DNA of 64,000 nucleotides from Gaeumannomyces sp. JS-464. Taxonomy: Eukaryota > Ascomycota > Sordariomycetes > Magnaporthales > Magnaporthaceae. Under the pieces are notes generated by a model. The model did not search any database. It saw only the letters and a program-made list of their open reading frames with translations, and was not told the origin of the DNA. The stretch is taken from contig NGZR01000002.1 of NCBI GenBank assembly GCA_002197995.1, positions 5,518,001 through 5,582,000 of the forward strand. Direction: 5' to 3'. The position numbers and the translations under genes are program-made. Each line of letters starts with the position of its first letter. Positions within the stretch are counted from its first letter, which is position 1. This document shows, piece after piece, positions 20,892 through 30,485 of the stretch.

Positions 20892-23183
20892 CTATATACA
20901 ACGCATCAAGCTAATCTCAAGCGAACTGCTTCTGAATCCATCTAGAGCCGATCCGCCCTGTAGCATAGGCTGGCACCTCAAATGTCGACGGTAGGTCATG
21001 GGAAAGACGTCACGCGATATCCAGCGCGTCTTTTCCCTGTTATTTCGCCAAAGGGACTGCCGCCTCTTGCTTATTGGCATGTACCACGTCGTGGTGGACT
21101 GGACCGGTATCGTCGGCGGCGCTTCAAACGTCTCGCGGACGAGTCTATAGCTCTGGGCCCCCACATTACGGTGCAAGTCGATCGTCACGAGCCCCGTGGC
21201 CACCTTGTACTCGATCTCCCGCGGCAAGAAGCGCTCAAAGGCGGCGATGCAGTCCGGCACGAGTTGGGTCGCCGCCCACGCATTGTGCTCGTCCCCGCCG
21301 TTGCGCCGGGCCGCTTTGAGCAGCAAGGTGGCGCACCTGTGGATGTAGAACCACAACGTCCACTTGCTCAGCACCGCCTCGTGGTACCTGCGCTTCGACC
21401 GGGCCTGGTCAAGACCGAGGGCCTTCGCATGCGCAGCTTCCACGGCGGCGGCCTCAAGCTCCCCGACCCGGGAGTCGTACTGTTGAATCATCTTCTCCAT
21501 CAACTCCACCGCCACGACCGTCTCTCCCTTGGCCAACAGGGACTTTGCCAGGATGAAATACTGCGCCACGCCCGGCTGCACATTATACCGCGCGGAAGTC
21601 ATAACCTCCCAGATCTGCAAGAGGGAGTCCGTTGTCATGACCTTGTTGACGAGTAGAGGACTCATTAATTCCCACTCCTGCCTGGCAGGGTAGCTGGACA
21701 GAGTGTACACCCATTCGAGCAGCTCAAACCAGAGTTTGTCGGGAATTTCGATGTTGTATACGCGCGAGAGCGTGTCGACCGTGCTGAGCGCCATGGGGAT
21801 GTCGGCCATGGCGCAGTAGGCGCGCACAACAGCAAGCAACAGCTTCTCAGTGGGCGCCGAGACAGCGCCTGGCCTTTGGAACCTCTCGCGCAGTGACGAT
21901 GGGTCTTCGACTAGCTGCGCTGGGAGATCAGACATGGAAGACATGGGCATGACTCCCCAGGTTCCGACGAGCAAGTTGGTCTTGTCTCGGTTCGAGGAAG
22001 TCCGCGACATGGCGACCAGCAAGGCGCAGGCCTGCTCCTCCTCCAGGTATCCTTGGTTCACGTTACGATCCACCAGTTTCCGGAGAGGGCCGGCCTTGGA
22101 GAGCATTTTGTCAATGCGCACTGCCGTTTTATGTGCCGCCGCATTCTGGCCGAACCGGTCGTGTCGCGTCCGCGCGGTCCGCAGGCGCATCTTCTCGAGC
22201 ATACCAAAACGCACCCGACCTAGGAGGAATTTTCTCCTGTTCAGGTTTAGCGGATATACGCGGAACCGAGATGTGTCGTACTGCGAGAACAGCGGATCGG
22301 TGAAGAATCTCGCCTTGATGTACTCAGTCATGACATCTGCTGTCTTGGCATGAGACACGGAGTGCAGGTACTGGCCCCAGACGCGCTTCACCTTGTACAA
22401 ATCCATGGTCGCGCCGGCGCTCCGCAGTAAGACCTTGAAGTCCGAAGCCATGAGCCTGCCACCAGCCGTCTCTCGGATCTGGCACAGCCTCCTCAGGCTT
22501 TCGTAAAGCGTCAGATACGTTCGCCTCCTCCCCAGCTCGTCCACCAGTGAACCCAGCGGTGTCGTCGCGACCATGCCGGCACTTATGAAAAGACGATTGC
22601 CATCACCGTGGAGTTGGCGCTGGACGTTGTCGGGTTCCAGGAGTCTTAGGAGCTCGGAAAAGGAGTCCGCGGACAAGCTCCCAATAACTTGGGGCAGAGG
22701 GTCATATTCCTGGTCCGGCTCGGCGGCATGGTTGATGAATTCCCACAATACCAAAACATCTGCTTCTCGGAGCGCGCGTCGGAAACGATCGGCGAATGTT
22801 TCCTTAGATAGAGTCTGCGGTGGAGGATGCGCATATGGTGGTGCTGCGCCCGCCTCCCCATGAGGGCTCACTTGTCGTCGCAGGCGGCCTGGGAGTTGCT
22901 GGCCAAGCACAGCCTGAATAAACGCCGCATCCAACGCTTTCACTCCGGAATGTGTTGGGTTCGAGAGAAGCCGCGCGCCGAGGACGGCACCATCGTGGTG
23001 GTCGGGAGCGTGAGAGGCGTGCCGGACCTGGTATGAGGCTCGATTCCGATAGAATAGCGAGGGCCGGAGGCGGCCGAGGCCGAGCCTCAGTGCTCGTGAG
23101 GGCGCCGTCGCGGCCCATGGTGGGTTGCGAAGGAGGCGGGAGGGCCCAGAAATCCCCACCACGGGAGCGGGCGCCAGAGTCAT
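20892..23183 (-). CDS. mitochondrial gene-expression factor (ATPase expression/PPR-like)
   Basis: Intronless protein of 763 residues, ATG at 23183. The first about 50 residues are rich in Arg, Ser and Ala with no acidic residue (RLLRNPPWAATAPSRALRL), as in a mitochondrial presequence. The middle has paired helices consistent with PPR/TPR-like repeats, e.g. SDFKVLLRSAGATMDLYKVKRVW and KAYCAM-type segments such as LLLAVVRAYCAMADIPMALST. The segment TEYIKARFFTDPLFSQYDTSRFRVYPLNLNRR resembles the fungal ATP13/AEP-type domain; that identification is from memory. Such proteins activate translation or stabilise mitochondrial mRNAs. The target mRNA cannot be inferred. The frame is fully open over 2.3 kb, unlike several neighbours. 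Confidence 0.75.
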   Translation of the reverse strand: MTLAPAPVVGISGPSRLLRNPPWAATAPSRALRLGLGRLRPSLFYRNRASYQVRHASHAPDHHDGAVLGARLLSNPTHSGVKALDAAFIQAVLGQQLPGRLRRQVSPHGEAGAAPPYAHPPPQTLSKETFADRFRRALREADVLVLWEFINHAAEPDQEYDPLPQVIGSLSADSFSELLRLLEPDNVQRQLHGDGNRLFISAGMVATTPLGSLVDELGRRRTYLTLYESLRRLCQIRETAGGRLMASDFKVLLRSAGATMDLYKVKRVWGQYLHSVSHAKTADVMTEYIKARFFTDPLFSQYDTSRFRVYPLNLNRRKFLLGRVRFGMLEKMRLRTARTRHDRFGQNAAAHKTAVRIDKMLSKAGPLRKLVDRNVNQGYLEEEQACALLVAMSRTSSNRDKTNLLVGTWGVMPMSSMSDLPAQLVEDPSSLRERFQRPGAVSAPTEKLLLAVVRAYCAMADIPMALSTVDTLSRVYNIEIPDKLWFELLEWVYTLSSYPARQEWELMSPLLVNKVMTTDSLLQIWEVMTSARYNVQPGVAQYFILAKSLLAKGETVVAVELMEKMIQQYDSRVGELEAAAVEAAHAKALGLDQARSKRRYHEAVLSKWTLWFYIHRCATLLLKAARRNGGDEHNAWAATQLVPDCIAAFERFLPREIEYKVATGLVTIDLHRNVGAQSYRLVRETFEAPPTIPVQSTTTWYMPISKRRQSLWRNNREKTRWISRDVFPMTYRRHLRCQPMLQGGSALDGFRSSSLEISLMRCI

Positions 23184-23900
23184 GCTCGCTCAGGCTAGCC
23201 GGAGAGTTACGCTCATGGCGGAAGAAGCGCAGCGGCCGACAGTGGAGAGTGCGGATACGGGGGCGGCGAGAGCTGCTGGCAGGCGAGAGAGGCAGATGGC
23301 AGCAATTGAACGGACCGCGGCGCGTGGAGGAAGCGCGAAAGGATTGGGGGACTGTCCATGGCGCACCGCCAGCGGCACGTCGGACGATTTTAAGTTGCAG
23401 CATGGTCAAACAATACCACAGGCCACCTAGGCGCACCTCAATTATGTGACCCCAGCAGCCTGCTCCTGGTGCAGTTGGGGTTAGGTACCCGCCCATCCTT
23501 GCGGCTGTCCCTGAAGTGAGCCAGGTTCCCCGCACGCACAGCGAGGATCGGATTGAATCTCACCAAGGATCAGCCACTGGCCCGTGCACCACGGCAGGGC
23601 AGAAACTGTGGGGCCAGGGACCTGCTTGGAAATTGACAACTGGAATCAGCTGTCGGGCCGACACGCCGCTCACAGCACTCCACAGCGGAAATTTCGCTAG
23701 CACCAGATGAGCCTCGCGCATCGCACTGACGTCGACGTTGCAAACCTAGCCAGCCACCCATAACAGCCATCAGCTCTCGAGCAGCCGTGGGCAAAGCAGT
23801 GCTACTCGCTGCCCAACGAAATACCAGAAAGACTCGGCGTAACTCACACAGCTGCGCTCAATCGGGAATCACATCCGTGGATTTTGCCCTAGCAAAGAAC
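23184..23900. promoter_or_regulatory. bidirectional promoter region, mitochondrial factor / LSM3
   Basis: 717 bp between divergent start codons, without a supported gene. Confidence 0.45.
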
Positions 23901-24421
23901 ATGGCGGACTCGGGCGAAGGTCAGGGCAATGAGCCTTTCGGCCTCGTGAGGCTCCTCCTGGACGAGGTCGTTTTTGTCAAGCTCCGCGGAGATAGAGAGC
24001 TCAAGGGCAGGCTACATGTAAGTTTGCCCAGGGCGTGGGGGCCGTCGCTCAGATAGCCGGGGGTCGATCGATCTGCGGCGAGGGGTTCTCAGAATCAGCT
24101 CAAGACTGACAAGCGCCCGCACCCAAGGCCTACGACTCACACTGCAACCTTGTTCTTGGCGATGTCGAGGAGACGCACTACATGCAAGACGAGGAGGACG
24201 AGGCGGATCTCAAGGTCAGTGACTAAAGAAACAGGATGCATCGTGATAGTATCATCTAACTAATATTTTCTACCAGACGGTTTCGCGTAAACTCGAGATG
24301 TTATTTGTTCGAGGTAAGCTCGATGTCGCAGGACACCTCTCTTGAGGGCGCACTGACCTTGTATTGTGATCCAGGCGATAGTGTTGTCCTGATTTCTCCA
24401 TCAGAGTCGGTCTCCGCCTGA
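23901..24421 (+). CDS. LSM3: U6 snRNA-associated Sm-like protein LSm3
   Basis: Subunit of the LSm2-8 ring on U6 snRNA (splicing) and of the LSm1-7 ring (mRNA decay). Four short exons: 23901-24017, 24128-24214, 24277-24313 and 24375-24421, total 95 residues, the normal LSm3 size. Sm1 motif: [27 protein letters not shown] continuing to HCNLVLGDVEE across the first junction. Sm2 motif: LEMLFVRGDSVVLISP. The exon at 24277 is only 37 bp. All splice sites are GT-AG (gtaagt, gtcagt, gtaagc). The frame is intact. Confidence 0.95.
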
Positions 24422-25630
24422 TTCTGGCCCGCATTGTTTTGTACCTACGGTAGTGACTGCAACTACCAGAGCCACACACAGAGGCATCGGAGGGTCCTGC
24501 TAGAGCCGACCTTGTCTCAGTGATGAACTAAGTCGCGGTCAAAGCCTGGACTCGTTGGATCGGCTTGGACGATTTAAACAAAGCTTGGCCGAGACTCGGG
24601 GCCGGCATTTTGACTGGTATTTGATGATTGTCTATGGCTATTTGGATGATGGCATGGGCGTGCACTCCTGTACACAGGAGCTACCTATGTAGTCGGAAGC
24701 TATCAGCAATATCCACGGCTTCTCTATGTGGTACTATAATTATCCATTGTTTGGTCCGTTGTATGAGACTTTGGGTTCTCTTTCTCTGATTTGGCCACGC
24801 CAACTTCTCACGCAGCCCTGCTTGATAAAAAGGAATTTGCCTTCACAGACCTAAAAATTGCGAATTCTGAACAATCAATACTGAGAAAAAAGGGAAGGAA
24901 TCGACGAAGTGATCTTGGAGCGAGAATAAAAGAGGCAACAAATGTGATTAACTCATTACGAATCTCTCAGATTTTCGACTTTGGCCAAAGGTAGATGAAG
25001 TGCTGACGGATGATGCACTGGCTTTTATGTTTCTTATTTCTAGCTACATATGTAATACCACCTATAATCTCAAATCCTCAAACTTTGAAGAGAGCCATAA
25101 AATTCGTTGGTAGTCCCGCCAAAGTACGTTGATTTCACTTTTTGCTGAGCCGCTTCAAGAGACGAGCACCAAGCTTTTCACTACCGCCCAATGAATACGG
25201 TGGAATCGGCTAGGCATTTGTAAAGAAGGGGAAGCAGAGTGATTATTTTCCAGGCGGGATATGAAGATTGGCCATGACCAGGACCCGCTAAAACTAGGGA
25301 CATTCTGGGAAGTTTGAGGTAGCTTCCCAGCCTAATGGTTCTGTAAAAAATAAAAAAAAATAAAAATAAAAAGGTTTCGGCGTTGTGGCGCAAAGGATTG
25401 TGGCAGCTGAACAGGTTTAATAAGGCTTGATACAATGGTGCAAAGAATAAAAGGAGAAAGTTTATATGTCTGCTATAGAATCAGAACAAATGAAATATAA
25501 AAAAAAGAAGTGGGGAGCAAATCTCAATGATATGAGAGACAAATGCTAGAGAAACTCAACCTAAGATCTTGTAAGAAAGGATTATCTTACGATTTCTAAC
25601 ACATAACCTCTAGTTTCTACCCAGGGATAG
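24422..25630. other. AT-rich block, no gene
   Basis: About 1.2 kb, clearly richer in A and T than anything around it (e.g. 24820-25180 and 25330-25620), containing A-rich tracts such as the TAAAAAAAAATAAAAATAAAA-like stretch near 25345. Frames are short and full of stops. It borders the decayed polyketide synthase and is most simply a RIP-altered or otherwise decayed sequence. Confidence 0.6.
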
Positions 25631-27395
25631 GCCGTCGCGTTGTCCAGCATGGTTAGCGTAGCCTGCGTTGGCTACATATCGTACAAGATGGCCGAGATGC
25701 GGCCTTCGGGCTTGGCGATGTCATCGAGAAGAGCGTGCGGGGCTTCGACAACTCCATGTTTAGCATCTATAGCCTTGAGGTCATGTACATGGACCCTTAG
25801 TAGTGGAGATGCTCGGGCTGGGCTTTGAGGCCTTCGAGGCGGCCGGGCTGTCGCTCGACGCCGTCTCGGGCGCGGGCGCCGGGTGCTACGTCGGCAATTT
25901 TATCGCCGACTTCATCACCATGCTGTCCGAGGATCCCGAGTACACGCACCGCTGCACCGCAATGGGGTCGAGCACCACCATCCTGGCCAATCGCACCGGC
26001 CGCGTGTTGCCTAGGAGGCCCCGGTTTCGCTACGGGGGACAAAAACTGAGTTGATAGCAACAAAAGGCCAGCCGGGTCAACCGAAACTCTTGCGCCGCGC
26101 CGGAGTCGACTCGTTTGACTACGCCGGCGGAAACGCCCACTTCATCCTCGAATCTCCTAACACGCGCCTCCCCCCGGCCATCGCGAGCGCGGCGCCGCTC
26201 GACTGGCTACCGGGGCCATTAGGGCGGCCTGCTGCTGCCCGTTCTTTTAAACACCGCGTCCTCGCTCCAGCAGAAGGCCGCCGACGTTTCCAGCTACCGG
26301 CGACATCGAGGAACTCAAGGCCAGGCTAAACCCCGAGGCGTGTTTGCCCGGATGCTTAAAACAGGTGGCAAAGCGCACAATCCGCGCCACATGGCCGCCA
26401 AAGGGGCTTTTACGAGGCTCTCGTAGCCGACGCGCTCGCGTCACCAACGGCCCAGAGCGGCCAGGAAGAAAACCCGGCGGACACTTCAGTGCAGTGGATC
26501 TCGTCGGGAACTAACGAGATTTTCGATGACAGCATGGCCCACCGCCTGGCCGGCGAGCTGTCCCTGGCTGCAGCTGCCGCTGTGGCCCTCGTCTCTATTC
26601 TCATCTGACGGCCGCTGACAGCGCCGCCAACGGCAGCATCCGCACCATGTGTACGAGCGCGGGTCTCGGGGCTATCCGCGCCGATTCACAAATGTACGAG
26701 GGCGACGGTGTCACGCTCCAGATCATAGGCTGTCGCATGGTCCCGTACCAGAGCGGCGCGGCCGGCAAGGGGCGATCGAGCACGAGCGTCATTCCGTGCT
26801 ACACGTGGCATGGAAGCCTGACGTAGACAGACTCGCCAGCTTGGATAACGGCGCCGCGGCCTTGGCGGCCCACCTGGCGCACCTCCAAGATACCACAAAT
26901 GGTCACTCTAGTGAGGTAGTGATGGACGGGCCGCTGAGGGCAGTCAAGCTTGTTGGGACTCGCCCGACCTTGTGGCGCACAAATGGCGGACGCTTGAGGT
27001 TCTCCTGGCCAGCCCCTTGTCGCTAGATGAGAATACGGCCGAGTCGGCGGCGGCCAGGGAGCACCTGCGCCAGCGCTCCTGAGTGTTGGTACTGCCTTTC
27101 AGCGTTGTTTGTTACGGCGGCAGCGGCGCACCGATGAGGATGGGCCGTGAAGTTTGAAGATTTGGCTGCTGCAGCAGACTCGGCGGCCAACGCCGTTGTC
27201 CCGACCGACTTGGATGTGTTGGTCGTTTTAGGCACGTCAGTGAATACCGTTGCTGGTGGCGGCTTCAGCACACTTTCGGCCCTTGTCGGTGGACAGGGCA
27301 CCCTTATCTGGAGCGGCCTACTATCTAGCGGGCGGCCCCGTCTCGGCAAAGCTGTCGTCTCTGGGATTTACAACCCTGGAAGAGCAGGGCGGCAA
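25631..27395 (+). pseudogene. decayed highly reducing polyketide synthase
   Basis: Fragments in family order but in several frames. First is a ketosynthase N-part: VRGFDNSMFSIYSLEVMYMDP, then two stops and W where DPQQR is expected (25798-25806). Then comes GLGFEAFEAAGLSLDAVSGAGAG, YVGNFIADFITM and GSSTTILANR. The middle of the ketosynthase, including the catalytic Cys, is missing. Next is the ketosynthase C-end with GVDSFDYAGGNAHFILE and a SSLQQKAADVSSY linker (26100-26310). Acyltransferase sequence is not seen. Near 26680-26960, EGDGVTLQIIGCRMVPY and HVAWKPDVDRLASLDNG resemble the segment after a dehydratase. Finally TDLDVLVVLGTSVNTV and ALVGGQGTLIW (27200-27310) resemble the pre-ketoreductase part. 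Multiple stops and frameshifts make this non-functional. Confidence 0.85.
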
Positions 27396-27600
27396 TAGCC
27401 GATCACAAACCGTTCTCGCTTGGCGTCCGTCAGGCGCAAGCAATCAAAGAAAGGCACCCCAGGGCACTCAAGAGCACTCAAGAGCAACAGGGAAAGCAAG
27501 CAACGTACGTGATAGATGGCCTTGTCGTCAAGGAACTTCTCGGGGATGACCTTCTTGATGATCATCTCCTTGATCTCCTTGCGGGCTCCTCGGTAGTGGC
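27375..27600 (-). pseudogene. fragment of S-adenosylmethionine synthetase
   Basis: On the minus strand, RKEIKEMIIKKVIPEKFLDDKAIYH (27582-27509 region) matches the central part of S-adenosylmethionine synthetase. A plausible donor (CAC/gtacgt) follows, then after about 100 bp RFVIG, where the intact enzyme has SGRFVIGG. Homology then stops within a few codons of the end of the polyketide synthase remnant. The preceding VATTEE is one base out of frame with RKEIKE. Only about 40-50 residues of a roughly 390-residue enzyme remain, so it is a truncated relic, not the cell's working gene. Confidence 0.75.
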
Positions 27601-28028
27601 GACATTGACGATACTGCCGTGGTTGTGGTTGTCTGGCCTGGAATTGCTGTTGCTCTTCATTTTCTCCCGCTTTTAGAGTTGGAAATGCAGGGTTAGGATG
27701 CTTTTCCCTCTGCGTTCCTAGCAGCCGTAGAAAGAATCTGGGCTCGGGACACAACTTAAGAACCAACTGGAAAAGAGACATTTCGCGTTGCAACGGAGTT
27801 TGGAAGCAAAAAGATGAATCAAACACGTATGAAGACTAACTAGATACCTAAGTAACCTCAGGGGTTCGGCGGGTCGCGTCTTTAAGGGAACTCCGTTTCA
27901 CCAACAACATTCTCCTCTCTAGTCGTTCCTCCTGCATACAACTTGCGAGCTGGCTATAAAGCACCAGCCGTACTCGACTTGCACCCACTCCTGCCACGCC
28001 CTGATCAGCCCGCGTATCTCATCAAGCT
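27601..28028. other. intergenic, no intact gene
   Basis: Contains the upstream continuation of the SAM synthetase fragment without recognisable homology beyond about 27620, and the 3' flank of the next methyltransferase. Confidence 0.4.
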
Positions 28029-29064
28029 TCACGCCTGCGCGTACGAATGCGGAATTCGTACCGGCGACGTCGGCCTGGTCCAAACTACCCCAAGAAACAG
28101 CTCCGCAAGCGATCTGCGGTCCTCCAGGGTCGCAGCTAGCATCGCGCCCACGCTGACCTCGATTTCCGACCTCTGGAACCCGGCTTTGGGGGCGAACTCG
28201 AGATGCTTCCGACCAACATTTGGGTCCGCGCCGTGGCCGGACATTATAGAGGGAATTATGCTGAAAAAGCGTGAGAGGACGGGTGGGTTTGGATGCACTA
28301 TCATGCTGCCAAGCTCAGCGTCGCGACACTGGGACGGGATTTCATCTCTTGTTAGTAAAGGGCGGAGGGCTTTTCCGTTCTTCAAGCAGCGACATCGATC
28401 CACACTTACACAAACCACGCCCCCGCGTGGCTTGACGGCGCCACGCAGCTCACGCATGAGCCGCGCCGGGTCCTGGACGTGAAGCATCACCTGGTGCGTG
28501 TGCGCAACGTCAAAGCTGCCGTTGCGGAGAAGCGCGCCCAGGTCTTTCCCGGGACTATCGCTGCCGATCCCCTTCTCGACAGGGATAGAGTCGGCCGCCG
28601 CCCGGAGATCAAGAGCGTCTCCAGCTACCAGCGTGATGTTGGTCACACCGGCCGCGGCGATGTTGTCACTGGCGATGGCAAGGGCATCGGGCGAGTCTAG
28701 GCCTAGGATGGTTGCATGTGGATATCTGGAAGCGACAGAAAGGGGATCCGTGGTGAGCATGAGTGGGTGGGGAGTCGGGTGTAGTCACCGGCGTTCGCCC
28801 TTTCTGGTAAAGCAGCTTGAACAGATAGCCACGATGCTCTTACATTTGAGCGATGTCGATGGTAATGCTGCATGGCCCGCAGCCAACATCTATCAATGTA
28901 AAGTCTGCGGGCAGAGAGTTGAGGACGGGAAGGGTGTATGGAACCGAGTTCTGTACGTTCCGCTCTGCCAGCTTGTGAGCCAGGGTAGAGTTATTGAGAC
29001 CGATGTAGGTGTTGCTCGACTTGTAGCCAGAGGGCTCTGTGGCATGGTGGTCGACTGCTGACAT
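28029..29064 (-). CDS. class I SAM-dependent methyltransferase (UbiE-like)
   Basis: Three exons on the minus strand: 29064-28844, 28725-28410, 28328-28029, total 278 residues, frame intact. Introns are 118 bp (gtaaga..ccag) and 81 bp (gtaagt..ccag). Motif I LIDVGCGPCSITIDIAQ, motif II ILGLDSPDALAIASDN, GDALDL and the post-motif FDVAHTHQVMLHVQDPARLMRELRGAVKPRGGVV define a Methyltransf_11/25 fold. The C-terminal helix region (HPNPPVLSRFFSIIPSIMSGHGADPNVGR) is like fungal methyltransferases that modify secondary metabolites. Its substrate is unknown. It sits beside a dead polyketide synthase, so it may be a surviving tailoring gene of a lost cluster; that is an inference from position only. Confidence 0.85.
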
Positions 29065-30485
29065 GGTGAACACAACGGCTGAAGAAGACAGGCGACGAGT
29101 AGGTAGGTGGTAAATAAGGAGCTCTGGGACTGTAGGAGGTTTTATGGTTGGGTGAATTGACGTAGACGGTGGCAGATACTTCAGTTTCTGCTGTAGAAGG
29201 TATCTCAAAGAACCAAGATTCTCTGGAAAACCCGCATGGACGACTCGGCTGTCGATGCTACGACCTCTATGCACTTTTGAATGGGGAGGCCTTATATATA
29301 CTTCAATCTCAGCCTGCCGATATGGCACCCTCGAGCTACATAATAGGCAGGCGTCGACCCAACACACTATCGTAACCGCGCCCGAGTTTCATCGATCCAA
29401 TGCCTACCTAGGTAGCCATAAACCGCGATGCGGAAACATACCCTTGACCGCCCGTGATCGTGACCCGTACCCAATCCCCCGGGGGTGAGATGGGCGTCGG
29501 AAGGATGTGCATGCCAGGCCCGACTCGTGGCGGGAGAATACGAATACTGGGCAGCTCAGAGACGATGTGCGATAATTAGGTGGTCATTGCCTAGAATGAT
29601 GTCCGAGCACCCTGCTTCCGAGTTCCTCGGTCCAGTTCGAAGAAGACCTTAGACCTTGGATGGGATCAGATGGGAGAATCTTGTCATGCGAGGCAGGCAT
29701 ATACAGTATGCATGGGGTAATACCTCAACTATTGTGCTGCATGCGACCCTTCCGGAGCCGTTATCAACCGAACTCGAACACATCCGAGCTTTATGATGCT
29801 AAACAAGATATGGGTTGACGAGGCCTCGTGGATATAGGCTAGACCTAGGATGGCGGAAAGGCATACCTGCCCGATATCCCAGGGATTTGCAAGCTAAGGG
29901 CAGAACAGAAGAGTAAATAAACGATGTGTGTGACGCGCATTCCTGATTTCGAATTGCCCGTGTTTGTTTGAGGATCGAAAGATTCCCACTGTTACGCAGC
30001 ACACAAAAGAACAAGTGCCAACCTATCTGGACCAGCAGAAAACAATGGAACAACAAACGGATAAAGCATCAACTGGAGCCTCGCAGGCCATCCATGTGGT
30101 TAAAGCTCCAGAGCTGCCGTAGTGGGTGGGGCCAATAAAGCTGTGTTGCGCCAGAGCTACTGGTGATTGGTTGCGCGCTGTCGTCGCGTGTCGCGCCCCA
30201 AATGGGAGGAAGGACGGGCACCAAGAGTATTCCCCGCAATCCAACCAAGATGGAAGCCTCAACGAGAGCCTGGGCCTGCTTCTTCGTCGTTTGGCTATCC
30301 TCCTTGCGACCAGGAAGTCTACAAACAATCCTATACTAGACTCCGGAATCGGCAATCCACGCCATAACCTACACTTCCTGGTTGGGCTCCTGCAAACGAC
30401 CTCTCGCAACCTCTCAGTCGACCGACCGCCTTGGTCTCGAATTCGAACACGAGGGAACGCACGCACATCACTTGACAGCTGCGTC
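29065..30485. other. 1.4 kb intergenic region, no gene seen
   Basis: Holds the promoters of the methyltransferase (-) and the chromodomain gene (+). A 12 bp palindrome CTACCTAGGTAG lies near 29404. No open frame has a recognisable motif. Confidence 0.45.
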
